Below are positions 1-8,016 of a stretch of 64,000 nucleotides of DNA, one piece after another. A program made the position numbers and the translations under genes. The notes below the pieces were generated by a model. The model had not been told where the DNA came from, ran no database searches, and saw nothing but the letters and a program-made list of their open reading frames with translations. The stretch covers positions 62,001 to 126,000 of the forward strand of contig NZ_JBLWFH010000006.1 in assembly GCF_050306235.1 (NCBI RefSeq). The letters are read 5' to 3'. How positions within the stretch are numbered: the stretch's first letter is position 1; every line of letters starts with the position of its first letter. The DNA comes from Glaciecola sp947496235. GTDB taxonomy: Bacteria > Pseudomonadota > Gammaproteobacteria > Enterobacterales > Alteromonadaceae.

Positions 1-358
1 TGTCTTTAATGCCATTTTGGCTTGAACTACCGCCGATTTTGAATTTGGCGATTCCTGGCTCAAAGTCTAGTTCGTCATAAGCCACTAAAATGTTGTCGGT
101 CGGTATTTTATAGAAGCGGCACATTGCGCCGACAGCTTGACCACTCTTATTCATATAGGTTGTGGGAATGAGTAACCTGACTTCTTGACCTTGTATTATT
201 AAGCGACCAGTAAAACCAAAAAACTTAGCCTCGTATTTTAATGTCACATTAAAACGCGAGGCTAAGTTTTCTACCAAGATAGCGCCGGCATTATGGCGAG
301 TCTCTTTGTATTCGGGGCCTGGATTACCCAGGCCCACAATCAACTGCAAAGCTGACAC
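1..358 (-). CDS. pth: Peptidyl-tRNA hydrolase, 5' part (3' end outside window)
   Basis: Releases peptides from peptidyl-tRNA that has dropped off ribosomes. The first 119 codons are visible and the rest lies beyond base 1. It starts with GTG at 358: the rplY stop lies upstream in the same frame, and this start places the GLGNPG motif (residues 9-14) at the usual distance. Family landmarks are Asn12, His22 in RHNAG, the PTTYMN segment (65-70) and Asp95 in DELD. The glycine-rich loop that normally reads GGGHGGHNG is GGSSSQNG here, one residue shorter and with Gln in place of the family His. The GAGGA at the end of rplY can serve as its ribosome binding site, so the two genes are probably co-transcribed. 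Bases 220-270 form a long palindrome. Confidence 0.95.
   Translation of the reverse strand, partial: MSALQLIVGLGNPGPEYKETRHNAGAILVENLASRFNVTLKYEAKFFGFTGRLIIQGQEVRLLIPTTYMNKSGQAVGAMCRFYKIPTDNILVAYDELDFEPGIAKFKIGGSSSQNGIKD
220..270. repeat. 51-base near-perfect palindrome inside pth
   Basis: Arms 220-244 and 246-270 around a single central base (245). 23 of 25 positions pair; the two mismatches are adjacent (234/256 and 235/255). It covers codons 30-47 of pth, which still read as a plausible Pth segment ending in EAKFFG. The transcript would fold into a very stable hairpin. Seen directly in the sequence; function unknown. Confidence 0.9.
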
Positions 359-364
359 TGACGA

Positions 365-1003
365 TTATTCCTCAGTACCCTCTTCATCGCTGCCTTCTTC
401 AGCTTCAGAAGCAGAAGGGCCTTTAGCAGCTTTAATTGTTACAACAGCAAGATCGTGATCATCGCCCTTTGCAAGCTCAACAGATTCAACACCTTTTGGA
501 AGTGTAATATCTGTTAAGTGTAAAGTTTGACCAAGTTCAACGTTGATTAGGTCAACTTCGATGAACTCAGGTAGATCTTTTGGTAAACAGGTGATTTCAA
601 TTTCGTTCATGTGATGTTCAACGTGACCACCGTCAACTTTTACACCTTTCGCTTTCTCTTCGTTTAAGAAGTGAACTGGGATGTTAGTGTGAAGTTTTTC
701 ACCAGCAATAACGCGTTGAAAGTCAATGTGCGTTACTTTTGGCTTATAAGGGTGACGTTGCATATCTTTTACAAGCGCTTCAACTTTCTTTCCGTCAACG
801 TTCAAAGTAAGAACGTGAGAATAGAATGCTTCAAATTCTTGCGCTTGAATAACTTTATTGTGCTCTAGCGTAATTGCTTGAGGTTCTTCGTTACCACCAT
901 AAAGGATCGCAGGCACTTTGCCTTCATGACGTAGGCGGCGGCTCGCACCTTTCCCTAAGTCATTACGGACGCTTGCGTCCAAATTAAAAATTGCATCAGA
1001 CAT
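365..1003 (-). CDS. rplY: Ribosomal protein bL25, long CTC/TL5 form
   Basis: Binds 5S rRNA in the large ribosomal subunit. The protein is 212 residues: an N-terminal L25 beta-barrel (about 5-95), a TL5-type C-terminal domain (about 100-190) and a very acidic tail. That is the long CTC form, not the roughly 94-residue E. coli form. The reading frame extends upstream to 1048, but the ATG at 1003 has a good GGAG seven bases before it and begins the conserved MSDAIF stretch, so the longer start is rejected. pth follows after six bases, suggesting an operon. A hairpin (1025-1051) sits in its leader, and a terminator-like stem separates it from the lipoprotein gene upstream. Confidence 0.95.
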   Translation of the reverse strand: MSDAIFNLDASVRNDLGKGASRRLRHEGKVPAILYGGNEEPQAITLEHNKVIQAQEFEAFYSHVLTLNVDGKKVEALVKDMQRHPYKPKVTHIDFQRVIAGEKLHTNIPVHFLNEEKAKGVKVDGGHVEHHMNEIEITCLPKDLPEFIEVDLINVELGQTLHLTDITLPKGVESVELAKGDDHDLAVVTIKAAKGPSASEAEEGSDEEGTEE

Positions 1004-1024
1004 TAGTTGTCTCCAAATGTGTGT

Positions 1025-1051
1025 TGATTGATTTTGCGACCAAATCAATCA
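1025..1051 (-). promoter_or_regulatory. Hairpin in the rplY 5' leader
   Basis: Perfect 10-bp inverted repeat (1025-1034 with 1042-1051) and a 7-base loop, about 15 bases upstream of the rplY Shine-Dalgarno sequence. Its position could allow translational feedback or mRNA stabilisation, but that is inference. AT-rich apart from the loop. Confidence 0.5.
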
Positions 1052-1062
1052 GAATTAAGAAT

Positions 1063-1090
1063 AAAAAACACCGCCTTAACAAAGCGGCGG
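1063..1090 (-). terminator. Rho-independent terminator after the lipoprotein gene
   Basis: On the minus strand CCGCC (1090-1086) pairs with GGCGG (1075-1071) across a 10-base loop, followed by TG and six T. It lies between the lipoprotein gene and rplY. Confidence 0.6.
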
Positions 1091-1134
1091 CGCATTCTAT
1101 CACTGGAAGCCAGAATCTACAAATAAAACCATGA

Positions 1135-1554
1135 TTATTTATTGTAGTTAATGGTCTTTGGGTCTTTTACGGGAGTGACCCTTGAACTATCTACAATGCT
1201 AATGTCGTGAATTTTGATTAGCTTGCCAAATTGAGTAGTTGTCATCATATCTTCCATTACTTCTGCTTTTATGCGGACGACAAGACCATTCTGGCGAAAT
1301 TGTGCATCTAAATTAAAGGGGGTAAATTTGCTGCCGTCTTTACCAATAAAAGCATAAAAGCCACCTTCAATATCCTTGTATTCAATCTTACCTTCAAGCT
1401 CAAACATATCTGTACTCCCTTTATCTTGCGTTTCAGCCGAAATTGATTCAGAGCTGGTTTTTGTAGCTTCAACATTTGAGGTTGAGTTTACTTCTGTACT
1501 ATCACAGCCATATACGCCCATAACCAGAATCAGTAAAAACCATGCATTTTTCAT
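1135..1554 (-). CDS. Small lipoprotein of unknown function
   Basis: 139 residues. The N-terminus is a lipoprotein signal peptide: MKN, a hydrophobic stretch, then lipobox VYGC with the acylated Cys at about residue 17; Asp follows the Cys, which in enterobacteria would favour inner-membrane retention. A Ser/Thr-rich linker (about 20-50) leads to a compact beta-rich domain (about 52-125) rich in K, E and I, possibly OB-like. I do not recognise the family. It lies between prs and rplY, with a terminator on each side, so it is probably a stand-alone transcription unit. Confidence 0.8.
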   Translation of the reverse strand: MKNAWFLLILVMGVYGCDSTEVNSTSNVEATKTSSESISAETQDKGSTDMFELEGKIEYKDIEGGFYAFIGKDGSKFTPFNLDAQFRQNGLVVRIKAEVMEDMMTTTQFGKLIKIHDISIVDSSRVTPVKDPKTINYNK

Positions 1555-1585
1555 TTGAAAACCTCGTCAGCAAATAATAATAAAA

Positions 1586-1615
1586 AAACCGTACCACATA
1601 AGTGAGTACGGTTTT
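1586..1615. terminator. Bidirectional terminator after prs
   Basis: CCGTAC (1589-1594) pairs with GTACGG (1606-1611), extended inward by CAC/GTG with one bulge and outward by an A-run/T-run. It lies just downstream of prs on the minus strand. Confidence 0.8.
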
Positions 1616-1651
1616 AATAAAAGTTCATATATTTAAGTTAAATACTTACTC

Positions 1652-2599
1652 TTAATATTCAAACATAGCCGAAATAGACTCTTCGTTGCTAATGCGACGA
1701 ATAGTTTCGGCTAGCATATCTGATAAAGTGAGGAGTTTTACTTTGTCTAACTTTTTAATTGCAGGGCTAAACGGAATACTATCAGTCACTATAATTTCAT
1801 CAATCACAGATTCCTCTAGATTTTTAGCTGCATTTCCTGAAAAGATCGCGTGTGTAGCATAAGCATACACTCTTTTAGCACCATGTTGTTTTAATGCTTC
1901 AGCAGCTTTAGCCAAAGTACCACCAGTATCAATCATGTCATCTACAATGATGCAGTCTCTATCTTTAACATCACCTATGATGTTCATTACCTGAGCGACG
2001 TTAGCTTTAGGACGACGTTTGTCAATGATGGCGAGGTCTGAATCATTTAACAACTTAGCGGTTGCTCTAGCACGCACAACACCACCGATATCAGGAGAAA
2101 CTACTACTGGATCTGTAAAGTCGCGCTTGAACATATCGTCCAATAAAATTGGCGTACCAAAGGCATTGTCAACAGGTACGTCGAAGAAGCCTTGAATTTG
2201 CTCTGCATGTAGATCGACTGTGAGTACGCGGTCTACACCAACGCTGGACAAGAAATCTGCAACGACGCGGGCAGTAATAGGTACACGCGCACTGCGCACA
2301 CGTCTGTCTTGTCTGGCATATCCGAAATATGGAATGACAGCTGTAATTCGACCCGCGGAAGCGCGTCGGAAAGCATCTATCATCACAATTAATTCCATCA
2401 AATTATCATTTGTAGGCGCACATGTAGACTGAATAATAAAAACGTCCGAACCACGGACGTTTTCATGAATTTCAACGGAGATTTCTCCATCACTAAAACG
2501 CCCAACACTGGCGTTTCCTAATTTAGTATAGAGACGGTCGGCAACTTTCTGAGCAAGTTCAGGAACGGCGTTTCCTGCGAATAGCTTCATATCTGGCAC
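1652..2599 (-). CDS. prs: Ribose-phosphate pyrophosphokinase
   Basis: Makes PRPP from ribose 5-phosphate and ATP for nucleotide, His, Trp and NAD synthesis. With the GTG start at 2599 the protein is 315 residues, the same length as E. coli Prs, and begins with PDMKLFAGNA. GAGGA lies eight bases upstream of that GTG; the open frame to 2662 is an unlikely extension. Visible motifs are the flexible loop with YARQDRR, the DLHAEQIQGFF metal site and the PRPP loop VDDMIDTGGT. ispE lies immediately upstream on the same strand, as in many gammaproteobacteria. Confidence 0.97.
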   Translation of the reverse strand: MPDMKLFAGNAVPELAQKVADRLYTKLGNASVGRFSDGEISVEIHENVRGSDVFIIQSTCAPTNDNLMELIVMIDAFRRASAGRITAVIPYFGYARQDRRVRSARVPITARVVADFLSSVGVDRVLTVDLHAEQIQGFFDVPVDNAFGTPILLDDMFKRDFTDPVVVSPDIGGVVRARATAKLLNDSDLAIIDKRRPKANVAQVMNIIGDVKDRDCIIVDDMIDTGGTLAKAAEALKQHGAKRVYAYATHAIFSGNAAKNLEESVIDEIIVTDSIPFSPAIKKLDKVKLLTLSDMLAETIRRISNEESISAMFEY

Positions 2600-2693
2600 A
2601 AGATATTCCTCGGTGCAAAAGTATTGGGTGGTTCGCAAATTAACACTTACTGCAAACAACACTTAGCTAAAAATTTGGGCGGCTTGACCTTAC

Positions 2694-3539
2694 CTAAGCT
2701 AAACCGAGTTGCTGAAGCAGGGGAGAGGCACTTACTCCTCTACTGACAAAGCCGGTAAATTCTGTAGGTAACTGTCGAAGTACATCATTGGCATCATCTT
2801 CACTATCAAATATAGCAAAAACACTAGCACCTGTACCTGTCATTCTCGACGGTGCGTAGTTTACCAACCAGTGTAATAATTTTGCAACCTTAGGTTGCAG
2901 TTTACAGACCAAAGATTGACAATCATTTGATGTAGATTCGAAATTAAACGCGTCAGGCGTTATTTTTTTCGTATTTCGTGGTAAGTCGGGGTGGGTAAAA
3001 ACAGTTTGTGTACTCATGTGCACTTTTGGGTTTGCCACCAAATACCACTTTTGAGGGTAGTCTAACGGTGTAATTTTTTCCCCAATGCCTTCGGCAAAAC
3101 CGCTTTTCCCATTCACAAATACGGGAACGTCAGCACCTATGCATTTACCGATTTCCATCATTTGGGAATTGGGCAAATTCAGTTGCCACAATTTGTTTAA
3201 TGCTAATAATACTGTTGCTGCGTTAGAAGAACCTCCGCCAATACCTCCCCCCATCGGTAAGTTTTTTTTGATTTTAAACTGCGCACCTAAGGAATTTGAC
3301 TTGTAAGGTAGAAGCGCTTTTGCCGCCTTAATGACGAGATTATCTTCATCCTTTACATCCGGTAGTGACTCCGCCATGCAAACTTGGTTTGAGTCGTCAA
3401 TCTTAATCCCAACCTGATCGCCTGAAGCTAATAATTGAAAATAAGTCTGTAGATCATGATAACCGTTTTCAAAACGTCCGTTGATGTGTAGAAAAAGATT
3501 AAGTTTGGCAGGCGATGCTAACCAGGTAAATTCACTCAT
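2694..3539 (-). CDS. ispE: 4-diphosphocytidyl-2-C-methyl-D-erythritol kinase
   Basis: GHMP kinase of the MEP isoprenoid pathway; phosphorylates CDP-methylerythritol. 281 residues (E. coli 283). PAKLNLFLHI (about 10-19) holds the substrate-site Lys, and LPMGGGIGGGSSNAA (about 94-108) is the ATP-binding loop. GADVPVF and the late MTGTGAS motif are also present. The start is the ATG at 3539, which overlaps the lolB stop as ATGA, implying translational coupling; an in-frame TTG at 3554 is less likely. Order lolB-ispE-prs matches E. coli. Confidence 0.96.
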   Translation of the reverse strand: MSEFTWLASPAKLNLFLHINGRFENGYHDLQTYFQLLASGDQVGIKIDDSNQVCMAESLPDVKDEDNLVIKAAKALLPYKSNSLGAQFKIKKNLPMGGGIGGGSSNAATVLLALNKLWQLNLPNSQMMEIGKCIGADVPVFVNGKSGFAEGIGEKITPLDYPQKWYLVANPKVHMSTQTVFTHPDLPRNTKKITPDAFNFESTSNDCQSLVCKLQPKVAKLLHWLVNYAPSRMTGTGASVFAIFDSEDDANDVLRQLPTEFTGFVSRGVSASPLLQQLGLA

Positions 3540-4153
3540 TGGATAAAAGTCCAATCGTCTATTCGAATAATTAAACGTGTTCCATTGGCTTGGTGTTCTA
3601 AATTTATCAAACTTGGAAGGGTTTTTTGCATTTGCGACTTAACCTTAAAATCTGCATATTTCTTATAGCTGATTTGCCAAACTTCACAACCGACACAGCT
3701 TGGGGTTAAGGTTTCCAATAATCCGTTTGGATAAAAACTAGTGGCGTCTTTTGGTTGGTATTGCCCAGCCAACCAAACGGGCAAACTACTAACGGGTATG
3801 GCCCATCCCGTCACTTGTTGTATTAGAAAGTCAGGTGAGCTATCTTGCCATTTTTGATCATCTACCTCAATGTTAGCTTCGCGACCGTCATACTGCATTT
3901 TTGCTATGGTTGACCCTACTACCGTTGATAGCAACATATCAAATTGACTATCAATCTGATGCCAGGATAGATAACCACTTTTTCTTTCGTCAGGCGTTAT
4001 TACCGCTATTTTGCCTTTTACATGCCAATTTGAAGGTAATTCATTAAGGGTATTTACGCTTAAAGACTGGGATACATCTGGCTTGCTAGCACAGCCTACT
4101 AAGATGAGAATGCCCATAAAGAGCAGAATAAATTTAGTGCCAAATTTTGTCAT
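3536..4153 (-). CDS. lolB: Outer-membrane lipoprotein insertion factor LolB
   Basis: Receives lipoproteins from LolA and inserts them into the outer membrane. 205 residues. The signal peptide ends in lipobox LVGC (Cys about 21), followed by Ala-Ser, which suits outer-membrane sorting. The body contains the LolB landmarks NWHVKGKIAV, GYLSWHQ, the VTGWAIPVSSLPVWLAG segment and a late basic beta-strand region. It is first in the lolB-ispE pair and diverges from hemA across 175 bases that should hold both promoters. Confidence 0.92.
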   Translation of the reverse strand: MTKFGTKFILLFMGILILVGCASKPDVSQSLSVNTLNELPSNWHVKGKIAVITPDERKSGYLSWHQIDSQFDMLLSTVVGSTIAKMQYDGREANIEVDDQKWQDSSPDFLIQQVTGWAIPVSSLPVWLAGQYQPKDATSFYPNGLLETLTPSCVGCEVWQISYKKYADFKVKSQMQKTLPSLINLEHQANGTRLIIRIDDWTFIQ

Positions 4154-4328
4154 AAATGAAAATCAAACTTCTAAAAAAATGTATTTCAGCGGGAATTTAC
4201 AGCATATCACAGGTATACAAAGACATTTTATTGATTAAGTTGTTCAACAATGTAGCTATTATCTTTTAATATGTCTGGGATTTTACTACAATGCGTCGTC
4301 TTTCAATCAGAGTAAAAATATCAACTTC

Positions 4329-5585
4329 ATGTCGTTTTTATCCATTGGCGTAAATCATACCTCTGCACCTGTTGCCTTGCGAGAAAAAGTTGCCTTTACG
4401 CCCGATAAGTTGATACAAGCCCTCTCTGAGTTTTCTTCAAAATCTAATGAGATCGTCATTTTATCAACCTGCAATCGAACAGAAGTATATGTAGCAGGCG
4501 AGATGGAAGATGCAGCGCAATTGGTTGACTGGTTGGCAAAATTTCACCAACTAGATGTTAAAAACCTGTCCGAACATATTTATCATTATGGTCACGTGCA
4601 AAGTGTTCAGCATTTAATGCGAGTCGCTACTGGCTTGGATTCTCTTATTTTAGGAGAGCCTCAAATACTGGGACAGGTAAAACAAGCCTATAACGAAGCC
4701 AAGCGCGTAGGGACTGTGGGCCCTCAGTTTGAAAAGTTATTTCAAACTACTTTTGCCGTGGCGAAACAAGTACGCTCAGAAACAGAAATTGGTGCAAATG
4801 CTGTGTCAGTGGCCTTTGCGGCTGTTCAATTGGCAAAACAGATTTTTTCTGCCATCAGCAAAAGTAATATATTGTTAGTCGGTGCTGGCGAAACCATCGA
4901 ATTAGTGGGGCGTCACTTAAAAGATGCGAATGCGAAAACCATTACAGTGGCTAACAGAACGCTAGAGCGAGCTAGCGACCTTGCGGATAAGTTAGATGGC
5001 AAGGCGATTAGTATATCTCAAGTACCTGCACACCTAGCTGAGGCTGACGTTGTTATAAGCTCAACTGCTAGTTCTTTACCTTTGATTGGTACTGGAATGG
5101 TTAGCACAGCTTTAAAACAACGTCGTCATAAACCTATGCTGTTAATTGATCTTGCGGTACCACGAGACATAGAAAATGAAGTTGCCGATCTGGATGATGC
5201 CTATTTGTACACGGTTGACGATTTACAAGATATCATTGAACAAAACCTTGCCAACAGAGAGCAAGCCGCCAAGCAAGCAAGTGAAATTATTACGCAAAAG
5301 AGCATTGAATTCAGTCAATGGCTTGAACAAGCTGAGCAGGTTGATTTAATTCGAAGTTATAGAGGTCAATCAGAAGATATTAAACAAAAATTGGTCGAAA
5401 AAAGTCTACAAGCCCTTGAAAAGGGAGCGAATGCTGAAGACGTTTTAAATGAATTGGCGAACAAGTTATCGAAACAATTGATGCATGGACCCACGAAAGC
5501 TTTCCAAACAGGAATAAAAAATGGCGACCAAGCATTGTTAGACGTGTTAAAATCTACCTTAATATCAGAAAGTAACAATAAATAG
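4329..5585 (+). CDS. hemA: Glutamyl-tRNA reductase
   Basis: First committed step of C5-pathway haem synthesis: glutamyl-tRNA to glutamate-1-semialdehyde with NADPH. 418 residues. The nucleophile is Cys48 in STCNRTEVY. The substrate-domain motif GEPQILGQVKQAY, the NADP-binding VGAGET (about 188) and the dimerisation helix toward the C-terminus are present. The ATG at 4329 gives the family-typical MSFLSIGVNHTSAP start, although its Shine-Dalgarno is weak. First gene of hemA-prfA-prmC-sirB2-kdsA. Confidence 0.97.
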   Translation: MSFLSIGVNHTSAPVALREKVAFTPDKLIQALSEFSSKSNEIVILSTCNRTEVYVAGEMEDAAQLVDWLAKFHQLDVKNLSEHIYHYGHVQSVQHLMRVATGLDSLILGEPQILGQVKQAYNEAKRVGTVGPQFEKLFQTTFAVAKQVRSETEIGANAVSVAFAAVQLAKQIFSAISKSNILLVGAGETIELVGRHLKDANAKTITVANRTLERASDLADKLDGKAISISQVPAHLAEADVVISSTASSLPLIGTGMVSTALKQRRHKPMLLIDLAVPRDIENEVADLDDAYLYTVDDLQDIIEQNLANREQAAKQASEIITQKSIEFSQWLEQAEQVDLIRSYRGQSEDIKQKLVEKSLQALEKGANAEDVLNELANKLSKQLMHGPTKAFQTGIKNGDQALLDVLKSTLISESNNK

Positions 5586-5643
5586 CGTCACTTGGTATCC
5601 AACAAAATCAAGTGGACGAACACAACAAGACGAAAAAAGTTAC

Positions 5644-6735
5644 ATGAAAGAATCGGTTATACTTAAACTCCAAACCCTAGTCGAACGCTTTGAAGAGGTT
5701 CAAGCTTTATTGGGCGATCCTGATGTCATTGGCAACCAAGAAAAATTCCGCGCCTTATCTAAAGAGTTTTCGCAATTAGAAGAAGTGGTTAAACAATTTG
5801 GTGAGTTCAATCAAGCAAATGAAGACCTTGAATCAGCCAGTGAAATGCTCAAAGAAGACGACGAAGAAATGCGAGAAATGGCGCAAGAAGAATTTAAGGC
5901 CGCAAAACAACGCATAGAAGAGTTGGAAACATCGTTACAAATTTTATTGTTGCCAAAAGATCCCAATGATGACAACAGTTGCTTTTTAGAAATTAGAGCC
6001 GGGGCTGGCGGTGATGAAGCTGCTATTTTTGCTGGTGATTTATTCAGAATGTACAGTCGTTATGCTGAATCAAAAGGCTGGCGTATGGAAGTCATGAGTG
6101 CCAATGAAGGTGAACATGGTGGCTATAAAGAAATCATAGCAAATGTTTCCGGTGATGGCGCTTATGGCATTTTAAAATTTGAATCTGGTGGACATAGAGT
6201 ACAACGGGTGCCTGAAACAGAATCCCAAGGTCGTATTCACACTTCAGCTTGCACAGTTGCGGTATTACCCGAGATTCCAGAATCTGAGGCCATAGAGATT
6301 AATCCTGCGGATTTACGGGTGGATACCTTTAGAGCTTCAGGAGCAGGTGGTCAGCACGTAAACAAAACTGACTCTGCAATCCGTATTACCCACATTCCTT
6401 CAGGTATGGTGGTAGAGTGTCAAGACGAACGAAGTCAGCACAAAAACCGAGCCAAAGCTATGTCTGTCTTGCAGGCGAGATTAAACCAAATGGAGCAAGA
6501 TAAACGTTCGGCCGAAGAAGCTAGTACACGCAAATCTTTGGTAGGTAGTGGAGACCGTAGCGAGCGCATTAGAACGTACAATTTTCCGCAAGGACGTGTT
6601 ACTGACCACAGAATCAATTTGACGTTATATAAGCTAGACGATGTTATCGAAGGGCAATTATCAGCCCTTGTCGATCCTATTCGTCAAGAACATCAAGCTG
6701 ACATGTTAGCTGCCTTATCTGAAGAAAACAGATAG
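5644..6735 (+). CDS. prfA: Peptide chain release factor 1
   Basis: Terminates translation at UAA and UAG. 363 residues. The GGQ motif lies at about 234-236 within GAGGQHVNKTDSA, the target of PrmC methylation. The codon-recognition tripeptide of the PxT type is PET here, in RVPETESQGR; PAT or PVT is more usual. The C-terminal region HKNRAKAMSVLQARL is standard. Its position just before prmC is conserved. Confidence 0.97.
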   Translation: MKESVILKLQTLVERFEEVQALLGDPDVIGNQEKFRALSKEFSQLEEVVKQFGEFNQANEDLESASEMLKEDDEEMREMAQEEFKAAKQRIEELETSLQILLLPKDPNDDNSCFLEIRAGAGGDEAAIFAGDLFRMYSRYAESKGWRMEVMSANEGEHGGYKEIIANVSGDGAYGILKFESGGHRVQRVPETESQGRIHTSACTVAVLPEIPESEAIEINPADLRVDTFRASGAGGQHVNKTDSAIRITHIPSGMVVECQDERSQHKNRAKAMSVLQARLNQMEQDKRSAEEASTRKSLVGSGDRSERIRTYNFPQGRVTDHRINLTLYKLDDVIEGQLSALVDPIRQEHQADMLAALSEENR

Positions 6736-6773
6736 AGGCAAGTTTTGCTAAATGTTTTAAAAAACCTTAACTG

Positions 6774-7619
6774 ATGCTGAGTAATCAACAAGCAATTGAA
6801 TGGGGAGTCAAACGCCTCGAAGAGGCAGGCTTTCCATTAGATGACGCGCGATTTGAAGCTAAATTATTGCTCAAACATGTGACGCAATTGTCGTCTACAG
6901 ACTTGATAACTAAAGTATATAGCAGACTTGATGAAAACGACAGGCTGCATTATGAATCTTGTATTTTGCAGCGAGTCGACGGAAAACCTGTAGCTTATAT
7001 AACAGGTGAAACTGGATTCTGGAATTTATCTCTTTATACGGATACCTCTACCTTAATTCCTCGTCCTGATACCGAAACCCTAGTGGAATGGGCGCTAGAA
7101 TTGCCATTGCCGGCGACAGCAAGGGTGATAGATTTAGGAACCGGGACAGGTGCAATTGCGTTATCGTTAAAGAGTGAAAGACCTCAATGGGACGTAAGCG
7201 GCATAGACAAAATTGCAGAAGCGGTTAGCTTAGCGAAGAAAAATGCTCAGCATAATCAGCTAAATGTTGCTTTTTTTCAGAGTCATTGGTTTGATTCTGT
7301 AAACCAGGAAAAATTTGATTTGATAGTGTCTAATCCACCCTATGTGGAATCCGATAGTGCGTATTTAGAGCAGGGCGATTTAAGGTTTGAGCCAATGAGC
7401 GCATTAGTATCAGCAAATAATGGTTATGCTGATTTGACGCTTATTATAGAGAAAAGCCGTGACTTTCTGAGTAAAGATGGTTGGTTGCTGCTAGAACATG
7501 GATTTGAACAAGCTGAGGAATTACAGCGTATATTCAATTCATTGGGATTTACATCGATTCAAACGAAACTAGATTTAAACGGTTTACCGCGCATAACCGG
7601 CGGACAATTTACACAATAA
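6774..7619 (+). CDS. prmC: Release factor glutamine methyltransferase
   Basis: Methylates the Gln of the GGQ loop of RF1 and RF2 using SAM. 281 residues: an N-terminal helical domain (1-80), then a Rossmann methyltransferase with the SAM loop DLGTGTGAIAL (about 120-130) and the catalytic NPPY at 187-190. It follows prfA by 38 bases. There is no clear Shine-Dalgarno before the ATG, so it may depend on transcription and translation from prfA. Confidence 0.96.
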   Translation: MLSNQQAIEWGVKRLEEAGFPLDDARFEAKLLLKHVTQLSSTDLITKVYSRLDENDRLHYESCILQRVDGKPVAYITGETGFWNLSLYTDTSTLIPRPDTETLVEWALELPLPATARVIDLGTGTGAIALSLKSERPQWDVSGIDKIAEAVSLAKKNAQHNQLNVAFFQSHWFDSVNQEKFDLIVSNPPYVESDSAYLEQGDLRFEPMSALVSANNGYADLTLIIEKSRDFLSKDGWLLLEHGFEQAEELQRIFNSLGFTSIQTKLDLNGLPRITGGQFTQ

Positions 7620-7629
7620 GGATAGTTAT

Positions 7630-8001
7630 ATGTACATTATGCTTAAGCATTTGCATCAAACTTCAATCACACTCACATTTGTTTTATTTTTGATTGCCTT
7701 TGTCGCAACCATGATGGATGCGCCTTTAGCTAAAAAGAAATGGTTAAAAATCACCCCGCATATTTTGTACACCATAGTATTAATCACTGCGGTTGCAATT
7801 TGGTTCACCATGGGAAGCCAAGCTTACGAATTGAATTGGTTGATTTCAAAAATTATCGGTTTCTTGCTATATGTTCTTTCTATTTCATTTGCCTTGAAAT
7901 GGGCACGTAACAATGCAATGCGAATAGTGGGTTTGTTAAGCGCAATTGCTTGGTTAGGAGTAACCGCTAGTATTGCCATTTCAAAATCTAGCCTTTTTTA
8001 A
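7630..8001 (+). CDS. sirB2: SirB2-family integral membrane protein
   Basis: 123 residues with four hydrophobic segments (about 12-28, 44-62, 73-90, 97-117), matching the small SirB2/YchQ family of unknown biochemical role. It sits between prmC and kdsA, where E. coli has ychQ followed by sirB1 (ychA). The sirB1 gene is absent here: only 15 bases separate this stop from kdsA. Family assignment comes from length, hydrophobic pattern and gene order. Confidence 0.85.
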   Translation: MYIMLKHLHQTSITLTFVLFLIAFVATMMDAPLAKKKWLKITPHILYTIVLITAVAIWFTMGSQAYELNWLISKIIGFLLYVLSISFALKWARNNAMRIVGLLSAIAWLGVTASIAISKSSLF

Positions 8002-8016
8002 TAAGTAGGTAGCAAA

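Noticed and set aside
365..1048. Longer rplY start at 1048
   Set aside because: The extension has no ribosome binding site, crosses the leader hairpin and is not family-like; ATG 1003 has GGAG.
2600..2662. N-terminal extension of prs up to 2662
   Set aside because: GTG 2599 has GAGGA and gives the exact 315-residue family length.
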